Origin: Hordeum vulgare subsp. vulgare
Lineage: Eukaryota; Streptophyta; Magnoliopsida; Poales; Poaceae
Direction of reading: 5' to 3'
NCBI RefSeq assembly: GCF_904849725.1
Contig: NC_058524.1
Span: 491,233,763-491,297,762, forward strand
Length of the DNA stretch: 64,000 bases
Below are positions 21,127-33,805 of the stretch, piece by piece. Numbering within the stretch: the first letter of the stretch is position 1; every line of letters starts with the position of its first letter. The notes beneath the pieces were generated by a model. That model was not told where the DNA came from. It ran no database searches and saw nothing but the letters and a program-made list of their open reading frames with translations. Both the position numbers and the translations under genes were made by a program.

Positions 21127-24100
21127 ATCCCAACTATATGTTGAGGGGCCAATGATGTATGTCGGGTGGTGATACCGGTATGCAACCGAATTACCACAGA
21201 TGGGAAATACTTGGTATATTTCCACGTATCAAAGATAGAGGGGAATAATATTATGCAGTTCTGTCATGAGCATGTGAAACTGCAAGACTCCAATGCAAAG
21301 TTGGTAAGTTGCAATTCCAAAGTAAAGATAATGCAATGATCTTAACTCTTTGGACAAAAGATTCTATCAAACCATTTTGAGTCTGGACATTAGGAGAAAT
21401 TGCTAAACTTCAATCCATGGGGCATAGAGAAGGCACTGAAGGAGAACTCTGCAATGTTATCCATTCGATTTTCTTGAAATCGATGTATGGATAATGAGCC
21501 AATGGTTTCGTGTGAATAAAGCACACTCAAGAACATCATGTAGATATGTCTTTTAGAACCATGGAATACCTGAATATTCTAGTCAATGGATGGGAAGATC
21601 CACTTACCTCAACTTCATGCTTTCAAGGAGTCTGAGTGTTTCAACATAGACTTTAAGATTCGCAAGCCTTAAAATTAGCTTCTCTATGTCACTTTTAGTG
21701 CACATAAAATCCAAATGTTGCTAGAATTTAGCATCATAATAATCATAAAATATTAGAACTATTGACAGTTCTGGTTTCAACCCAATGTCTCGATGACCAA
21801 GTTTGTCATGTACAAGACATTTAAAAAAAACTATCTTGGGCGCAACATGTGCTACATGTTTGTAGTATGTGTAGTACAATCTAGATGATAAATAGAGAAT
21901 GTGTTTGCCATATCCTTTGGATATGGTAAAGAGAAGGTAGTCCGCTTTGTTGCCATCATAAGTTTCGCTATGGAAACTATTTTGACGGACACCTCTATAG
22001 TTTAGTAGGGTATGAGTTAAAACAGGAGCAATAAATCATCCTGATGTTACTCGAGTACTGAGTGGGATAGTAAATATGACTCAAGTTGAGCCAACAAATA
22101 CCTCATCACGTCTAGTGATTTTAAAATATCTCTTTTCCCTGAACGATAGTGGAAATTTTTCACTTCCCCGAGTATAGAGTTTGTGGTGCGTATGTCCACA
22201 AGGGACATATCATCTTTCATCAGATTGAACTCCCGTAGAAATCTCTACATAGACATGAAGATTATCAATATGAAAATCAACGATGGATATATAGAATACA
22301 TGTAAATCTATTTGTACCAAAGTGTTGATACATTCTATTGTGATATACAATAAATGATGACAACAATACTTATGTTGTTAATACAACATCATAAATGGAC
22401 ATAAATAAATATTGACCACTCAAGAGATTGAGAGACTATCCATAGTCTCCAAACAAGTCGGTTGAGGCATATTCAACCATCACGTTCATCGTGCCCATAG
22501 GTGTAACGACTCAGATGCGGCCCTTTCCTATTTCGGGGGCGATGCCTCAAAAGGAAGGGGGCACATCTAAACGGTTCGCAAGCGAGATAATCATAACATT
22601 ACATAACTGAAAGAGTGACAAGTAGGGCATACACTTGCCATCTGATAAGAGTATAACATTAAGCTTACAGACACACATTATTCAGAGCATAGTTTAGTCC
22701 CACTACGGACAACATGAAACAAGTAAAACTATGACCTCCCTCATGCTGGCCCATGATCATGACCACGGACTCATTCCTCCGGATAGTTCATGTACAGACG
22801 GTCAGAGTCCTCATCGAACTCCCACTTTAGCTGGTTGTCATCAGGATCTCCTGCGTCGGGCGTACCTGTACCTGTTGGGGTTTGTAGTAACCTGTGAGCC
22901 ATGGGGACTCAGCAATCAAACGACCTTGGTATCGAATCTAGCCAAGTTATTGGGTGAAGAAGGTTAAGTGTATGGGTTTGCAGCAACCTAAGCATATACG
23001 GTGGCTACCTACGATGATCAGAGTAAACATATGGTGGTATACGCGAGCGATCGAAGACTAGATTGATCACTAAGTGATCCTGAACACCTACATCGGTCAA
23101 ACATAACCCCACCGTGTTCTCAATCGGAGAACGATCTCTGAAGGAGACAGTCACGGTTACGCACACAATTGGCAGTTTTATTAGAGTTACTTTAAGTTGT
23201 CTAGAACCGGATGTTAACAACATATCCACATTTGCCACATAACCGCGGGCATGGCTTTCCGAAAGATTGAACCCTGCAGGGGTGCTCCAACTAGTCCATC
23301 ACAAACTGCCATGGGCCTCAAAGTAATCCTCTATCACAAAACTCGTGATCTCGTCGGATTCCTTAGAGGAAAACCTCAACTTTGAGGAGACCCAAAGTTT
23401 CACCGGAATCCCTATACGCAAGATATATCACTAAGGTAAGACAAATGTAGCAGGACCTCCCGTCGTGTCGACGATCCCGATAAGAGCTGTGTATCTCAGT
23501 TTCACGACACGACGGATGGAAGTAGCTACGGGAAGCAAACCTCAAGTTCCCTTGCGGTGGCCCAGCAGGCAGTCCAGTTTGGACCAATACTCATGAGGAG
23601 CACTGGCCCGGGTTGTTGATTAATTCCTCGGGGAAGCTATTCCCTATGCAAATTATTATTAGGTTATTAGCAGATTAAAACCAATGTTTGGTCCTGCCGG
23701 ACAAGCCTTAACACTACACGATTTATCAAGGGGGACCCCATAACAACCCCGAACGTGTTAGGAGCGATCAGTTATGGAATCAAACACCGGTAACCAAAAC
23801 TAAGGCGACAACAACGGAACAAATCACCCGACAAAGGCTAGGCCTTCCGTTATTTACCAAGTATATAGGTGCATTAATTAAATAGCAATTTAAACATAAT
23901 GATATCAAAATACCCATGTTTACACATGAGACAGCTGGCACATGCAACTAGCAAAGCTACTCATTAGAGGTTGAGCAAGCCTACTTAGCCAAACAACATT
24001 TGCTAGGACAGGGAGGTGTTTGAGATTCATGGCAAAGACAGGTGGCATTATATCAAGTGGTAGGCAGCGAGCATGTGACGAAGGAAACGTGATTCTAAGC

Positions 24101-25400
24101 ATAAAAAAGCTAGATACGGCATTATATCTTGACATGCATGAATATGGCATGCGCATGTGCATCACGAGAAAACGATGCAAAAACATATAAATAACATAGA
24201 GAACGGAGTCACGGATCAACCGAAAACTACAAAACAAGTTTCAATGGCCTATGGTTCAAAACAGCTACAAACACACTCTAATGGGCACTCCCTGGTGTAA
24301 CCAGGTTGCCACATGATCAAGCAACACATTATAAGTGGGGTGGTGCATGGGAACACACCACACCATCAACAATGCCCACACAAGCTTCAAATCAATTCAA
24401 ACATACAATCTGTTTCCAACAGCAACATAGCAGTTTGTCTACAATATTTAAAGTAGCTACATCCATCTAAATGAATCAATCAAGATATGAGACAAAAGCC
24501 ATCCAAAATATCTACAACCTTGAACAAGAAGGTAATGCAAAGGAATCACCCATGAGCAGATCTATAGACACTAACTTGGACAAAATATCACAGTTTCTGG
24601 GACTTAGTGAAAATCATAGATTTTCACCAGCTGCTTATGCTCTGAAGCGTTTTGGCAGCCTCCAAAATGATATCTACAGGAAGTGTATAAGCATTAAATT
24701 TAACAGGGAGCTCAACAAACATAAAAGCTCACAAACATTAGTTTGTTGCATGGGCTAATTCAAAACAGAGGAGATAATTCACACAAGACAACAGGGGAAG
24801 AAAATAACATCAGATTCCGAGACGAAATTCAGAGGCTTTCAGAAATCTGTCAGTTTCAGCTAAGTGTCCACTTTGATAGGGCACAATAGGTGCATACCAA
24901 TTCCTAAGAACAAAACAAAGGCCCCATGCTGTAGATGGGTTCACCTACTACCATTTCATCAAGGAATCATCCACAAAGGGCCATAGCACCACCTAATGTA
25001 AAGCTCTAAATATGGCATCATATGAGAAAATAACAGTTTTATGAAGTTGCTCTAAAGTGAAATCTGAGTGCACCAATGGATTCCTGGGATGATTCTAACC
25101 CCAAATCATATATCATACATGGGTGCTTGCATGTAACAACAAAGCACAAAGCTAGCTCGAAAATGTCACATAGGATCCAATAAGCTACAAATAACTATCA
25201 TCACATGTGGGAGCTATCACATATTGCCTCACCTACACATGCACATCACTAGGGCAAGAACAACCTATCTAGGCATAGCATGGATTCACTAACATATAGA
25301 AATGTGGTCATCCACACACACACACATGTGCACACACATACACATGCACATGTATATAAATGTACTCACACCACACCATCTACACCCACACATGCACACA

Positions 25401-25830
25401 CACTACAAGAAATATGCTCATACATGACGTTCTTTAAGATGTCGTTGATGAATTCGTCATAAATCTATGACGATTTCATCTGAAATTGTCGTAAGCCGTT
25501 TGAGGGGATCAAATCTACATATAAATTACGACGATGTGAGTCAAAAACGTTGTAATCGCTCAAACGTCGACCATTTTTACCAATTTTTGCAAAAGGCATC
25601 ACACAAATTTTCACTAGAGTTAGACCACATTTTATGGATGAGGACCAACTTTTATGCATTTCTCATCTTTTTAGCTATTTTTAATTATTTTCCGAGTGGC
25701 AAAAACGGTCGACGTGTAACTTATACGACGTAACCGCTCAAATGTCATAACTTATACGACGATTATAAAAATGTCGTAACATGTTCTAACTATGTCGACG
25801 TGTCACTCGTGGGTCCATTCAATCTCACCT
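25401..25830. repeat. CACTA left subterminal repeats
   Basis: This holds many short copies of motifs related to ACGACG, GTCGTAA and TCGTCATAA in both orientations, including TTACGACGATG near 25526 and TATACGACG near 25721 and 25757. The right end (39660-39932) has the same vocabulary. In En/Spm-type elements such clusters bind the transposition proteins. Confidence 0.75.
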
Positions 25831-26367
25831 CATCCTAGTTTGTGAAGCAACCTACTATTTTGTCATTCCAAAATTCTCGAAAAATTCTCATAAATAATTT
25901 GGATCATATATTCCTGAAATATGTGAAAACTCTTCCTTCCATAGTTCAAAAATAATTCAGCAATATTCATTTTCCTATTATGTTCAGAATAGCACTTTGT
26001 GAAGGAAGTGCTATTTCTATTTCTTTGATTACTTTCATATTTTTTGGGCAAATTATGAGGCAGCTGCAGTTCAAATTTGACATGCTTCCAGCTAAATCGG
26101 CAGAAAGTTTTGTTTTTCACGATAGGTGGATAAAAGCTTTTGACACCCAACCATTTGGTCAATTGTATATTAAATATGTACTAGTATTTTAGAAAACTAA
26201 TGGAGTCCAATTTTGCAACAAATATTTGGTAGGTTCGTAAAAAAACCATTTTTGCCACTCGAAAAATAATTAAAAATAGCTAAAAAGATGAGAAATGCAT
26301 ACAAATTGGTCCTCATCCATAAAATGTGGTCTAACTCCAGTGAAAATTTTTGTGATGCCCTTTTGCA
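25582..26367. repeat. Long inverted repeat inside CACTA (about 120-bp arms)
   Basis: The arm at about 25582-25707 (containing TTAGACCACATTTTATGGAT and GAGTGGCAAAAACGG) is present in reverse complement at about 26240-26367 with a few mismatches, around a spacer of roughly 530 bp. Transcription through it could form a long hairpin RNA. The boundaries could also be those of an older inserted element. Confidence 0.75.
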
Positions 26368-26483
26368 AAATATGTTTGATAGATGCTTCACAGAATTTCT
26401 CTATTTTTAGTACTTGGAAACTATTTTAAATCACTGATTTTTCGAACCAATGAGAACTCTTCCCATGAATCGATGACATGGCG

Positions 26484-26535
26484 TCCATCCATCCATCAAT
26501 CTATCTCACCATCTCATATCCATCCATCCATGTAT
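26484..26535. repeat. ATCC-type microsatellite
   Basis: Interrupted CATC and ATCC repeats lie just upstream of the captured NIPA first exon, in what would be its promoter or 5'-UTR. Confidence 0.8.
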
Positions 26536-27111
26536 CTACAGAAAAAATGAAAAAAATAACCCCACCCACAGCCCAAACCCTAGCTCAGATCCCATCGACC
26601 CCTCCTCCCCATCTCCTCGCCGCCGCCACCTCCTCCCCATCTCCGCCCCTCCCGATCCGGTCCTCCCTTGTCCCCATCTCCTCGCCGTCGCCACCTCCTC
26701 CCTCGTCCTCATCTCCTCGTAGCGCAGCACCAAGCTCCCTCCGCCCGCACCCACACCAAAAAGGTCAAGGGAAACCCCCCGCGCGCTCGCCTGGTGTCGG
26801 ATCGGATCGGGGATGTGGGAGTCGATGGAGCTCACGCTGGCCGGCGCCGCCGGCAACAGCATCGACAAGGTCCTCCAGAAGAAGGGCACCCTCATCCTCC
26901 CTTCCCTCTCCTTCAAGCTAAAGGAAACCCTCCCCCCCTCCCTCTCCCCTTCCTCCCACCCTTATCCGTCCCCTCCTGATGCCGGCGCTCCTGTGTAGTA
27001 CTCGTTTAGATGAATGACGCCGCCCCATTCGTTCTCGTGCACGTCATATGGGGCTACGCACTCAACAGGCTTTGGTTAGCGGCTTCCTCCTCGACATGTG
27101 CGACGCCGCCC

Positions 27112-28659
27112 TGATACGTGTCCAACGTATCTATAATTTTTGATGGTTTCATGCTATTATCTTGTCAAACTTTGGATGTTTTGTATGCCTTTTATATATT
27201 TTTTGAGACTAACTTATTAACTCAGTGCCAAGTGCCAGTTCCTGTTTTTCCATGTTTTTGACCCCTTTCAGAGGAGATTTTGAAACGGAGTCCAAACGGA
27301 AGAAAATCCCCGAAAAGATTTTTCTGGAATGGAAGAAGATCGGAGAGCTTGGGAGCCAAGGCAGGGGAGCCCCAGGGGCCCCACAAGCCCCCACCCCATG
27401 GCCAGGGGGGAGGCCGCGTCATCCAGGCTTGTGGGCCCCCTGGACGTCCCATGACCTAGATCTTGCGCCTATATATTCCCAAAAATTCCCAAAAAAATCA
27501 GGAGACCATCGAAAGTACTTTTCCGCCACCGCAAGCTTCTGTCTCTGCAAGATCCCATCTGGGGCACGTTCTGGTGCCTTGCCAGAGGGGGATTCGGACA
27601 CGGAGGGCTTCTTCATCAACACCATGACCTCTCCGATGATGCGTGAGTAGTTCACCATGGACCTACGGGTCCATAGCTAGTAACTAGATGGCTTCTTCTC
27701 TCTCTTGGATCTTCAATACAAAGTTCTCCATGATCTTCGTGGAGATCTATCCGATGTAATCTTCTTTTGTGGTGTGTTTGTCGAGATCCGATGAATTTTG
27801 GATTTATGATCAGATGATCTATGAATCTTATTTGAGTTTCTTCTGATCTCTCTTATGCACGATTTCATATCCTTGTAATTCTCTTCGAGTTGTGGGTTTT
27901 GTCTCGCCAACTACATCTATGATTCTTGCAATGGGAGAAGTGCTTGGTTTTGGGTTCATACCGTGCGGTGACCTCACCGAGTGACAGAAGGGGTAGCGAG
28001 GCACGCATCGTGTTGTTGCCATCAAGGGTAAAAAGATGGGGTTTTCATCATTGGTTTGAGATTATCCCTCTACATCATGTCATCTTGCTTAAAGCATTAC
28101 TCTGTTCGTCATGAACTCAATACACTAGATGCATGCTGGATAGCGGTCGATGTGTGGAGTAATAGTAGTAGATGCAAAAAGTATCGGTCTACTTGTCTCG
28201 AAATTGATTCCTATATGCATGATCATTGCCTTAGATATCGTCATGACTTTGCACGGTTCTATCAATTCCTCGACAGTAATTTGTTCACCCACCGTAATAC
28301 TTGCTATTTTGAGACAAGCCTCTAGTGAACACTATGGCCCCCAGGGTCTACTCCAAACCATATTTTCAGCCTTACACCTTTTACTTCGTTGCACTTTCCG
28401 CCTTCAGATCTCACTTTGCAAACAATCTTGAAGGGATTGACAACCCCTTTGAAGCGTTGGGTGCAAGCTTGTTTGTGTTTGCGCAGGTACTCTGGACTTG
28501 AAGAGACCCTCCTTCTGGATCGTTACCTTGGTTCTCAAACTGAGGGAAATACTTACTGCTCCTGTACTGCATCACCCTTTCCTATTCAAGGGAAGAACCA
28601 ACGCAAGCCCAACCTCTGTCAATGTTTTAATTTGTGGCGCTGTTGTTTGTGGGATAGCA
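27112..28659 (+). repeat. 5' LTR of the nested retrotransposon
   Basis: It begins TGATACGTGTCCAACG and ends GGGATAGCA. A TATA-like CTATATATT lies at about 27469-27477, followed by CCCAAAAATTCCC. The same elements occur in the right LTR. Confidence 0.92.
27469..27477 (+). promoter_or_regulatory. Candidate TATA box in LTR
   Basis: CTATATATT is preserved at the matching position of the right LTR (about 32615-32623), so it is the likely promoter core of the element. Confidence 0.55.
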
Positions 28660-28669
28660 GAAGAATTTC

Positions 28670-28686
28670 TGGCGCCGTTGCCGGGG
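28670..28686 (+). promoter_or_regulatory. Primer binding site (tRNA-Asp type)
   Basis: TGGCGCCGTTGCCGGGG starts 10 bases after the LTR end. The tRNA-Asp assignment is from memory of Gypsy elements that share this site. Confidence 0.75.
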
Positions 28687-28913
28687 AGGAAGATCAAGTC
28701 AAGAACTCATCCAAGTAGGTGTCGCAAACTCATCTCTTGCATTTACTTTGTTTGCCAGTTGCCTCTCGTTTTCCTCTCCCCCACTTCACCAATTTGCCTT
28801 TTTCGTTTGCCTTTTTTTCGTTTGCCTTTTTCTCTCGCTTGCTTTCTGCTCGTCTGTGTGGGATAGTCTATCCTGTTGGCTAGATCCACCACTTCAAGCG
28901 ATACTCCCGAGTG

Positions 28914-29577
28914 CGAAGTCCTCAATTTCAAACAAATTGAGGAAGAAAACTTAAAGGACGCTTGGTATAGGATTTGCAACACTGAGAGTAGATCTACTCA
29001 TAAGCAATCCACTACCGTCTTGCTTCGCAGTTTTTATGTGGGTGTTTCTCCTTAGAATAGGTATATTCTTGACACCATCATAGGTGGAAATTTCTTGGGT
29101 AGCCATACCGTGATTCTTACGGAGCTGTGATAAATTTGGTAGGCTTACCCCCACTCTTGGTTAATGGAACTACCTTAACTCTGGAACATGTGATGTGTAG
29201 GCTGGACGTTATTGAAAATAAAGTTGCTACGATTGAACTCATTGAGAACTTGGATAAAAAGGTCCAAAATCAAATCACTTAGTACGGATCCAAGGTGGGA
29301 ATGGTTTTGAAAAATTTAAAGGAGAAGGAACCCACAGTTAACGAAAAGCTAGGTCATGATTCCGCTAGGATTGGCAAACTAGAGGATGTTATAACCAACT
29401 TGGGTTCCGCTTTTTCCGCTGTGTAGAATACTCCAAATTTTGCCCACAATAAAATCACCAAGTCTGTCTTTGTTCCTAAAAGTAGTGGTGAATCATCCAG
29501 CAAGAAAGATGAAAACCTTAAGATGATAAGTGATCACGCCACTTATGGTTTGAGCACCAAAGACGACGATACGTGAT
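28914..29577 (+). pseudogene. gag-like remnant of the nested retrotransposon
   Basis: Two plus-strand frames joined by a one-base shift near 29110 give a gag-like stretch. The first part reads FKQIEEENLKDAWYRIC and then VLLRSFYVGVSP, and the second reads LEHVMCRLDVIENKVATIEL, as in gag of grass non-autonomous Gypsy families. Premature TAGs occur at about 29055, 29280 and 29424, and the final stop is TGA near 29575. It is followed by the conserved GGGAGGCAACCCAA block at about 29621 typical of these elements. There is no zinc knuckle or pol. Confidence 0.55.
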
Positions 29578-32241
29578 TCTATCATTTTTATGCCTAGCTA
29601 AGGGCGTTAAACAATAGCGCTTGTTGGGAGGCAACCCAATGAATTTATCTTTTTCTTTCTGTTTTGTTGCGTCCACACTTTCACAATTCTGTTGTGATTG
29701 TGTTTTTTTGTGTTTCTTTTTGTGTTTGAGCCAAGCAAAGCCTTTATGACTAGTCTTGGTAATGGTTGTTTGATCCTGCTGGAAAAAGACAGAAACTTTT
29801 CGCTCACGAGATGATTTTTCATTTTTATTCAGAAAGAGATTTTGAGTTTATTCTTTTTGTTTCTGATTGATATGCTTTTTTCCCAGGCCATCGTAATTGT
29901 TCAGATTTTGTGAGGTACCAGAAGTATACGAAGTATACAGATTGGTACAGACTGGTCTATTTTTGACAGATTCTGTTTTTCTTGAGTTGGTTGCTTGTTT
30001 TGATGAAACTATGGTTAGTATCGGGGGGTACTAGCCATGGAAAAGTTAGAATTCAGTAGCCCATCATCAATATTGATGGAATTCAAGTTTGCTACAGTAC
30101 CAAAAGAAGTGGTAGTTTGTTTTCTTGTACTAATGTTATCACAAGTTTCTGTTTAAGTTTGAAGTTTTCAAGTTTTGGGTGATGTTCTCATGGACAAAGA
30201 GATAAGGAGTGGAAAGAGCTCAAGCTTGGGGATGCCCAAGGCATACCAAGCCAAATTCAAGGACACCAAAAAGCCTAAGCTTGGGGATGCCCCGGGAAGG
30301 CATCCCCTCTTTCGTCTTTAATCCATCGGTAACATTACTTGGAGCTATATTTTTATTCACCACATGATATGTGTTTTTCTTGGAGCTTCTTCTATCTTAG
30401 CAGTGTTTTCTTTTTGTTTGGTCACAATCATCCTTGCTGCACACCTTTTTGAGAGAGAGAGACATGCACTCATCGTGGTTTTGCTAGAATGCTCATTGTG
30501 CTTCACTTATATCTTTTGAGCTAGATACTTTAGCTCTATGTGCTTCACTTATATCTTTTAGAGCACGACGGTGTGTGATTTGGTAGTTGGCTTATGCTAT
30601 GAAAGTAGTCCCAAAAGTGATAGATACCCAAAGAGGATGCAAAAACCTCCATCTTCATGTGCATTGAGTAGAAAGAGAAGTTTTGATTCCTCTCAATTAG
30701 TTTTGAGACATGGATTTGGTAATATTAAAATTCATGTTAGTAGGGTGTTGTGAATCTAGAAATACTTGTGTTGAAGCTAGTGATTCCTGTAGCATGCACG
30801 TATGGTGAACCGCTATGTTAGGAAGTCGGAGCATAATTGATCTATTGATTGTCATCCTTTGTGTTGAGGTCGGGATCGCGCGATGGTTTACACCTACCAA
30901 CCCTTCCCCTCGGAGTATGCGTTTAGCACTTTGTTTCAATTTCTAATAAAAACTTTTGCAACAAGTATGTGAGTTCTTCATGACTAATGTGAGCCCATGG
31001 TATAGATGCACTTTCACCTTCCACAAATGCTAGCCTCTCTAGTGCCGCGCAATTCTCGCCGGTACACAAGCCCACCAAATTCCTTCCTCAAAACAACCAC
31101 CATACCTACCTACTATGGCATTTTCATAGCCATTCCGAGATATATTGCCATGCAACTCCCACCATTCCGTCTCATGACTTGTGCCGTCACTCTCATATTT
31201 CCATTGCATGATCGCACGCCATGCTAGATCGTTGCACATCCTGGTACACTGCCGGAGGCATTTCCTATGGAGTCATCATCATTGTGATCTTTGAGCTGTG
31301 AGTAAATAAAAGTGTGATGATCATCATTATTAGAGCATTGTCCCATGTGAGGAAATAAAAAAGAAAGAAAAAAGAGGCCAAAGAGCGCAAAACAAAAAAA
31401 AGAGAAAAGAAAAGAAAAGAAAAGAAAAAAAGAAGCCTAAGAGCCCAAATAAAAAAAAGAGAGAGAAAAGAGAGAAGGGACAATGCTACTATCTTTTTCC
31501 ACACTTGTGCTTCATGTTAGCACCATGTTCTTCATGATTGAGAGCTTCTTGCTTTGTCACTACCATATGCTAGTGGGAATCTTCATTATATAACTTGGCT
31601 TGTATATTCCAATGATGGGCTTCCTCAAAATTGCTCTAGGTCTTCGAGAGCAAGTAAGTTGGATGCACACCCACTAGTTTTCCTTTTGAGCTTTCACATA
31701 CTTATAGCTCTAGTGCATCCTTTATATGGTAATCTCTACTCATTCACATTGATATCTATTAATGGGCATCTCCATAGCCTATTGATACACCGAGTCAATG
31801 TGACCATCTCCTCCTTTTTCTCTCACAACCACCACCACATTCTATTCCACCTATAATGCTATATCCATGGCTCGTGCTCATGTACTGCGTGATAGTTATA
31901 AAAAGTTTGAGAAAGTAAGAGTGCGAAAATAATTACTTGGCCAATACCGGGGTTGTGCATGATTTACATTAGTTGTGTGAGGATGATGGAGCATAGTCAG
32001 ACTATATGATTTTGTAGGGATAACTTTCATTGGCCTTGTTATTTTGAAAGTTCATGATTACCTTGCTAGTTTGCTTGAAGTATTACTGTTTTCATGTCAA
32101 TAGTAAACTAGTGTTTTGAATCTTACGGATCTGAACAATCATGTCACGTGAAAGAAGTTGCAAAGGACAACTATGCTAGGTAGCATTCCACATCAAAAAT
32201 TCATTCTTTATCACTTCCCTACTCGAGGACGAGCAGGAGTT
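29578..32241 (+). other. Non-coding interior of the nested retrotransposon
   Basis: 2.7 kb without a supported gene. It contains repeated AAGCTTGGGGATGCCC motifs (near 30223 and 30275) resembling the polypurine tract at its end, and an A/G-rich microsatellite (31355-31485). Confidence 0.7.
31355..31485. repeat. A/G-rich microsatellite (AAAAG-type)
   Basis: There are repeated AAAAG and AAAGAG units in two blocks separated by similar GCCAAAGAGCGCAAA and GCCTAAGAGCCCAAA segments, so the whole block is itself duplicated. Confidence 0.85.
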
Positions 32242-32256
32242 AAGCATGGGGATGCT
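32242..32256 (+). promoter_or_regulatory. Polypurine tract of the nested retrotransposon
   Basis: AAGCATGGGGATGCT lies directly before the right LTR start TGATACATC. It is the conserved position and sequence type for this group. Confidence 0.7.
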
Positions 32257-33805
32257 TGATACATCTCCAACGTATCTATAATTTTTGATGGTTTCATGCC
32301 ATTATCTTGTCAAACTTTGGATGTTTTGTATGCCTTTTATATAATTTTTGAGACTAACTTATTAACTCAGTGCCAAGTGCCAGTTCCTGTTTTCCCCATG
32401 TTTTTGACCCCTTTCAGAGTAGATTTTGAACGGAGTCCAAACGGAAGAAAATCCCCGAAAAGATTTTTTCTGGGACGGAAGAAGATCGGAGAGCTTGGGA
32501 GCCAAGGCAGGGGAGCCCCAGGGGCCCCACAAGCCCCCACCCCGCGGACAGGGGGGAGGCCGCGCCATCGAGGCTTGTGGGACCCCTGGACGTCCCGTGA
32601 CCTAGATCTTGCGCCTATATATTCCCAAAAATTCCCCAAAAAATCAGGAGATCATCGAAAGTACTTTTCCACCACCGCAAGCTTCTGTCTCCGCAAGATC
32701 CCATGTGGGGCACATTCTGGTGCCCTGCCGGAGGGGTGATTCAGACACGGAGGGCTTCTTCATCAACACCATGACCTCTTCGGTGATGAGTGAGTAGTTC
32801 ACCATAGACCTACGGGTCCATAGCGAGTAACTAGATGGCTTCTTCTCTCTCTTCGATCTTCAATACAAAGTTCTCCATGATCTTCATGGAGATCTATCCG
32901 ATGTAATCTTCTTTTGTGGTGTGTTTGTCGAGATCCGATGAATTGTGGATTTATGATGAGATTATCTGTGAATCTTATTTGAGTTTCTTCTGATCTCTCT
33001 TATGCATGATTTCATATCCTTGTAATTCTCTTCGAGTTGTGGGTTTTGTCTGGCCAACTAGATCTATGATTCTTGCAATGGGAGAAGTGCTTGGTTTTGG
33101 GTTCATACCGTGCGTTGATCTCACCCAGTGACAGAAGGGGTAGCGAGGCACGCATCGTGTTGTTGCCAGCAAGGGTAAAATATGGGGTTTTCATCATTAG
33201 TTTGAGATTATCCCTCTAAATCATGTCATCTTGCTTAAAGCGTTACTCTGTTCGTCATGAACTCAATACCCTAGATGCATGCTGGATAGCGTTTGATGTG
33301 TGGAGTAATAGTAGTAGGTGCAGAAAGTATCGGTCTACTTGTCTCGGACGTGATGCCTATATGCATGATCATTGCCTTAGATATCGTCATGACTTTGTGC
33401 GGTTCTATCAATTGCTCGATAGTAATTTGTTCACCCACCGTAATACTTGCTATTTTGAGAGAAGCCTCTAGTGAACACTATGGCCCCCAGGGTCTACTCC
33501 ACACCATATTTTCAGCCTTACACTTTTTACTTTGTTGCGCTTTCCACCTTGAGATCTCACTTTGCAAACAATCTTGAAGGGATTGACAACCCCTTTGAAG
33601 CGTTGGGTGCAAGCTTGTTTGTGTTTGCGCAGGTACTCTGGACTTGACGAGACCCTCCTTCTGGATCGATACCTTGGTTCTCAAACTGAGGGAAATACTT
33701 ACTGCTCCTGTGCTGCAACACCCTTTCCTCTTCAAGGGAAGAACCATCGCAAGCCCAGCCTGTGTCAACGTGTCAATTTTTGGCGCTGTTGTCTGTGGAA
33801 TAGCA
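32257..33805 (+). repeat. 3' LTR of the nested retrotransposon
   Basis: It starts TGATACATCTCCAACG, ends GGAATAGCA, and is colinear with 27112-28659 with scattered substitutions and few indels. Confidence 0.92.

Larger units (their letters stand above)
18590..22496 (-). pseudogene. Copia pol remnant (reverse transcriptase/RNase H)
   Basis: Short stretches, separated by many stops and shifts, match Copia polyprotein. Near 18660-18590 the minus strand reads DFLTKTLPTSTF then VHGIGM, the conserved C-terminus of Copia RNase H. Near 19235-19180 it reads FKMKDLGKPNTARYY, the conserved segment after the RT catalytic box. Upstream regions are too decayed to assign by eye. The hAT-like element at 20495-21126 interrupts it. 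It encodes nothing functional now. Confidence 0.65.
27112..33805 (+). mobile_element. Non-autonomous LTR retrotransposon (6.7 kb) inside the CACTA
   Basis: It has two 1.55-kb LTRs (27112-28659 and 32257-33805), TG/CA ends and a perfect target duplication CGCCC (27107-27111 and 33806-33810). A primer binding site matching tRNA-Asp-type (TGGCGCCGTTGCCGGGG) follows the left LTR and a polypurine tract precedes the right LTR. The only coding remnant is gag-like (28914-29577); protease, RT and integrase are absent, so pol must be supplied in trans. It landed inside the captured NIPA exon, after the capture. Its LTRs look alike with scattered substitutions, so it is relatively young. Confidence 0.93.

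Noticed and set aside
24471..24758. 95-codon frame repeated at 49685-49972, suggesting a conserved small protein
   Set aside because: The two copies are simply the two LTRs of one element; similarity comes from LTR identity, not selection.
25314..25400. CRISPR-like alternation of CA-rich repeats
   Set aside because: Irregular CA/ATGCAC microsatellite without uniform spacers, in a plant LTR.
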